From Priapulus caudatus (taxonomy: Eukaryota; Priapulida; Priapulimorpha; Priapulimorphida; Priapulidae), in assembly GCF_000485595.1 (NCBI RefSeq), contig NW_014577086.1:389810-423858 (forward strand): DNA of 34,049 bases, read 5' to 3'. The position numbers and the translations under genes were made by a program. A model generated the notes under the pieces. That model made no database searches. It worked only from the letters and a program-made list of their open reading frames with translations, and was not told where the DNA came from. Below are positions 33,384-34,049 of the stretch, in pieces (position 1 is the stretch's first letter; each line of letters begins with the position of its first letter).

Positions 33384-33790
33384 CCATCCATCCATCCATC
33401 CATCCATCCATCCACCCACCCACCCATCCATTCATCCTACCCATCCATTTATCCATCCATCCACCCATCCATCCATCCATCCATCCATCCATCCATCCAT
33501 CCATCCATCCATGCGCCATACCGCGCGCGGCCATCATCCATCCATGACCTCCATTCCATCATCCATCTATCCATCCATCCATAACCATCCATGCCATCCA
33601 TCATCCATCCATCCATCCATCCATCGCATCCATCTATCCAATCCATTCCATCCATCAATCCGTCTCACTCGTCCGTCCGTCCGTCCGTCCATCCCATCCA
33701 TGCCACCATCAATCCATCCATCATCCTCCATCCTATCCATATATCCATTCCATCAATCCATCATCCATCATCCCTCCATACCATGCCAAC
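33384..33790. repeat. (CCAT)n tetranucleotide satellite, copy 2
   Basis: CCATCCATC repeats, more regular than in copy 1 (pure run at about 33460-33512), with a CCGTCCGTC variant at 33670-33690. Confidence 0.96.
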
Positions 33791-33903
33791 CATCTTCTTC
33801 CTTTACACCAAACCAACCACATATTTAATATACATCATACAACTTTTACATTTGTTTACATCTTTTCCAACCATAACATAACATACATACATTTGTACAC
33901 CAT

Positions 33904-34010
33904 TGTGGTGTGTGGTGTGTGTGTTGTGTGTTGTGTGCTGGTGGTGCTGTGTGTGTGTAATGTGCTGTAGCGTGTGTGCGCTGTCGTGTGTGTGTAGTGT
34001 GTGTGTGTGC

Positions 34011-34042
<32 letters not shown>

Positions 34043-34049
34043 GTATGTG
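33904..34049. repeat. (GT)n microsatellite, cut by window end
   Basis: Interrupted GTGTGT tract, the counterpart of 23773-24075. Confidence 0.95.

Larger units (their letters stand above)
29041..33903. repeat. Large direct repeat, copy 2 (about 4.9 kb)
   Basis: Collinear with 18612-23775 throughout. Typical shared blocks are AACATTTTCAATTAGTCTGC, CTGGCTATCGTATTTTA and GGATTCGGCTCGCTCAGC. Differences are mostly one- or two-base gaps, on the order of one per ten bases in the stretch I compared by eye (21304-21570 against 31616-31865), with few substitutions. Copy 2 is about 300 bases shorter overall. No gene is recognised in it. Confidence 0.95.

Overview
The window is animal (metazoan) nuclear DNA with intron-exon structure. 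There are no operons, no long open reading frames and no rRNA, tRNA or CRISPR signal. It is dominated by introns, simple-sequence repeats, minisatellites and short non-coding DNA transposons. The repeat load, the compact C2-domain exons and the repeat types would fit a marine invertebrate, but the sequence does not fix the species. A 10-base N run and indel-rich duplicated sequence point to a long-read draft assembly.

The one gene I can support is a synaptotagmin-type gene on the minus strand, best compared with synaptotagmin-12 (SYT12). Its first coding exon (17045-17215) encodes a short N-terminus and one membrane span. A linker exon (12449-12616) ends with the first strand of a C2A domain. 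Exons 6895-7024 and 5891-6023 continue C2A with matching splice phases. A weaker linker exon is proposed at 13323-13402. The end of C2A and all of C2B were not found and probably lie to the left of position 1. The linker exon needs a one-base frame correction, and two of the five usual C2A calcium ligands are absent.

Layout: 1-5.9 kb is intron or flank, with AC, CT, AT and GA tracts and a 38-bp minisatellite carrying a palindrome. 5.9-7.0 kb holds two C2A exons. 7.1-12.4 kb is an intron with a 29-bp minisatellite interrupted by a fold-back element. 12.1-13.0 kb is the linker exon between a TG tract and a CA tract. 13.4-17.0 kb is an intron with a GA tract, two more fold-back elements and an N gap. 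17.0-17.6 kb holds the first coding exon and a small terminal-inverted-repeat element. 18.0-24.1 kb is a non-coding unit of about 5.2 kb bounded by GGAT-type and CCAT-type satellites. 24.1-29.0 kb holds a 1-kb CA tract, a CpG-rich patch that could be a promoter, and a minisatellite. 29.0-34.0 kb is a second direct copy of the 5.2-kb unit. It differs from the first mainly by single-base insertions and deletions, which suggests assembly or read error more than ordinary evolution.
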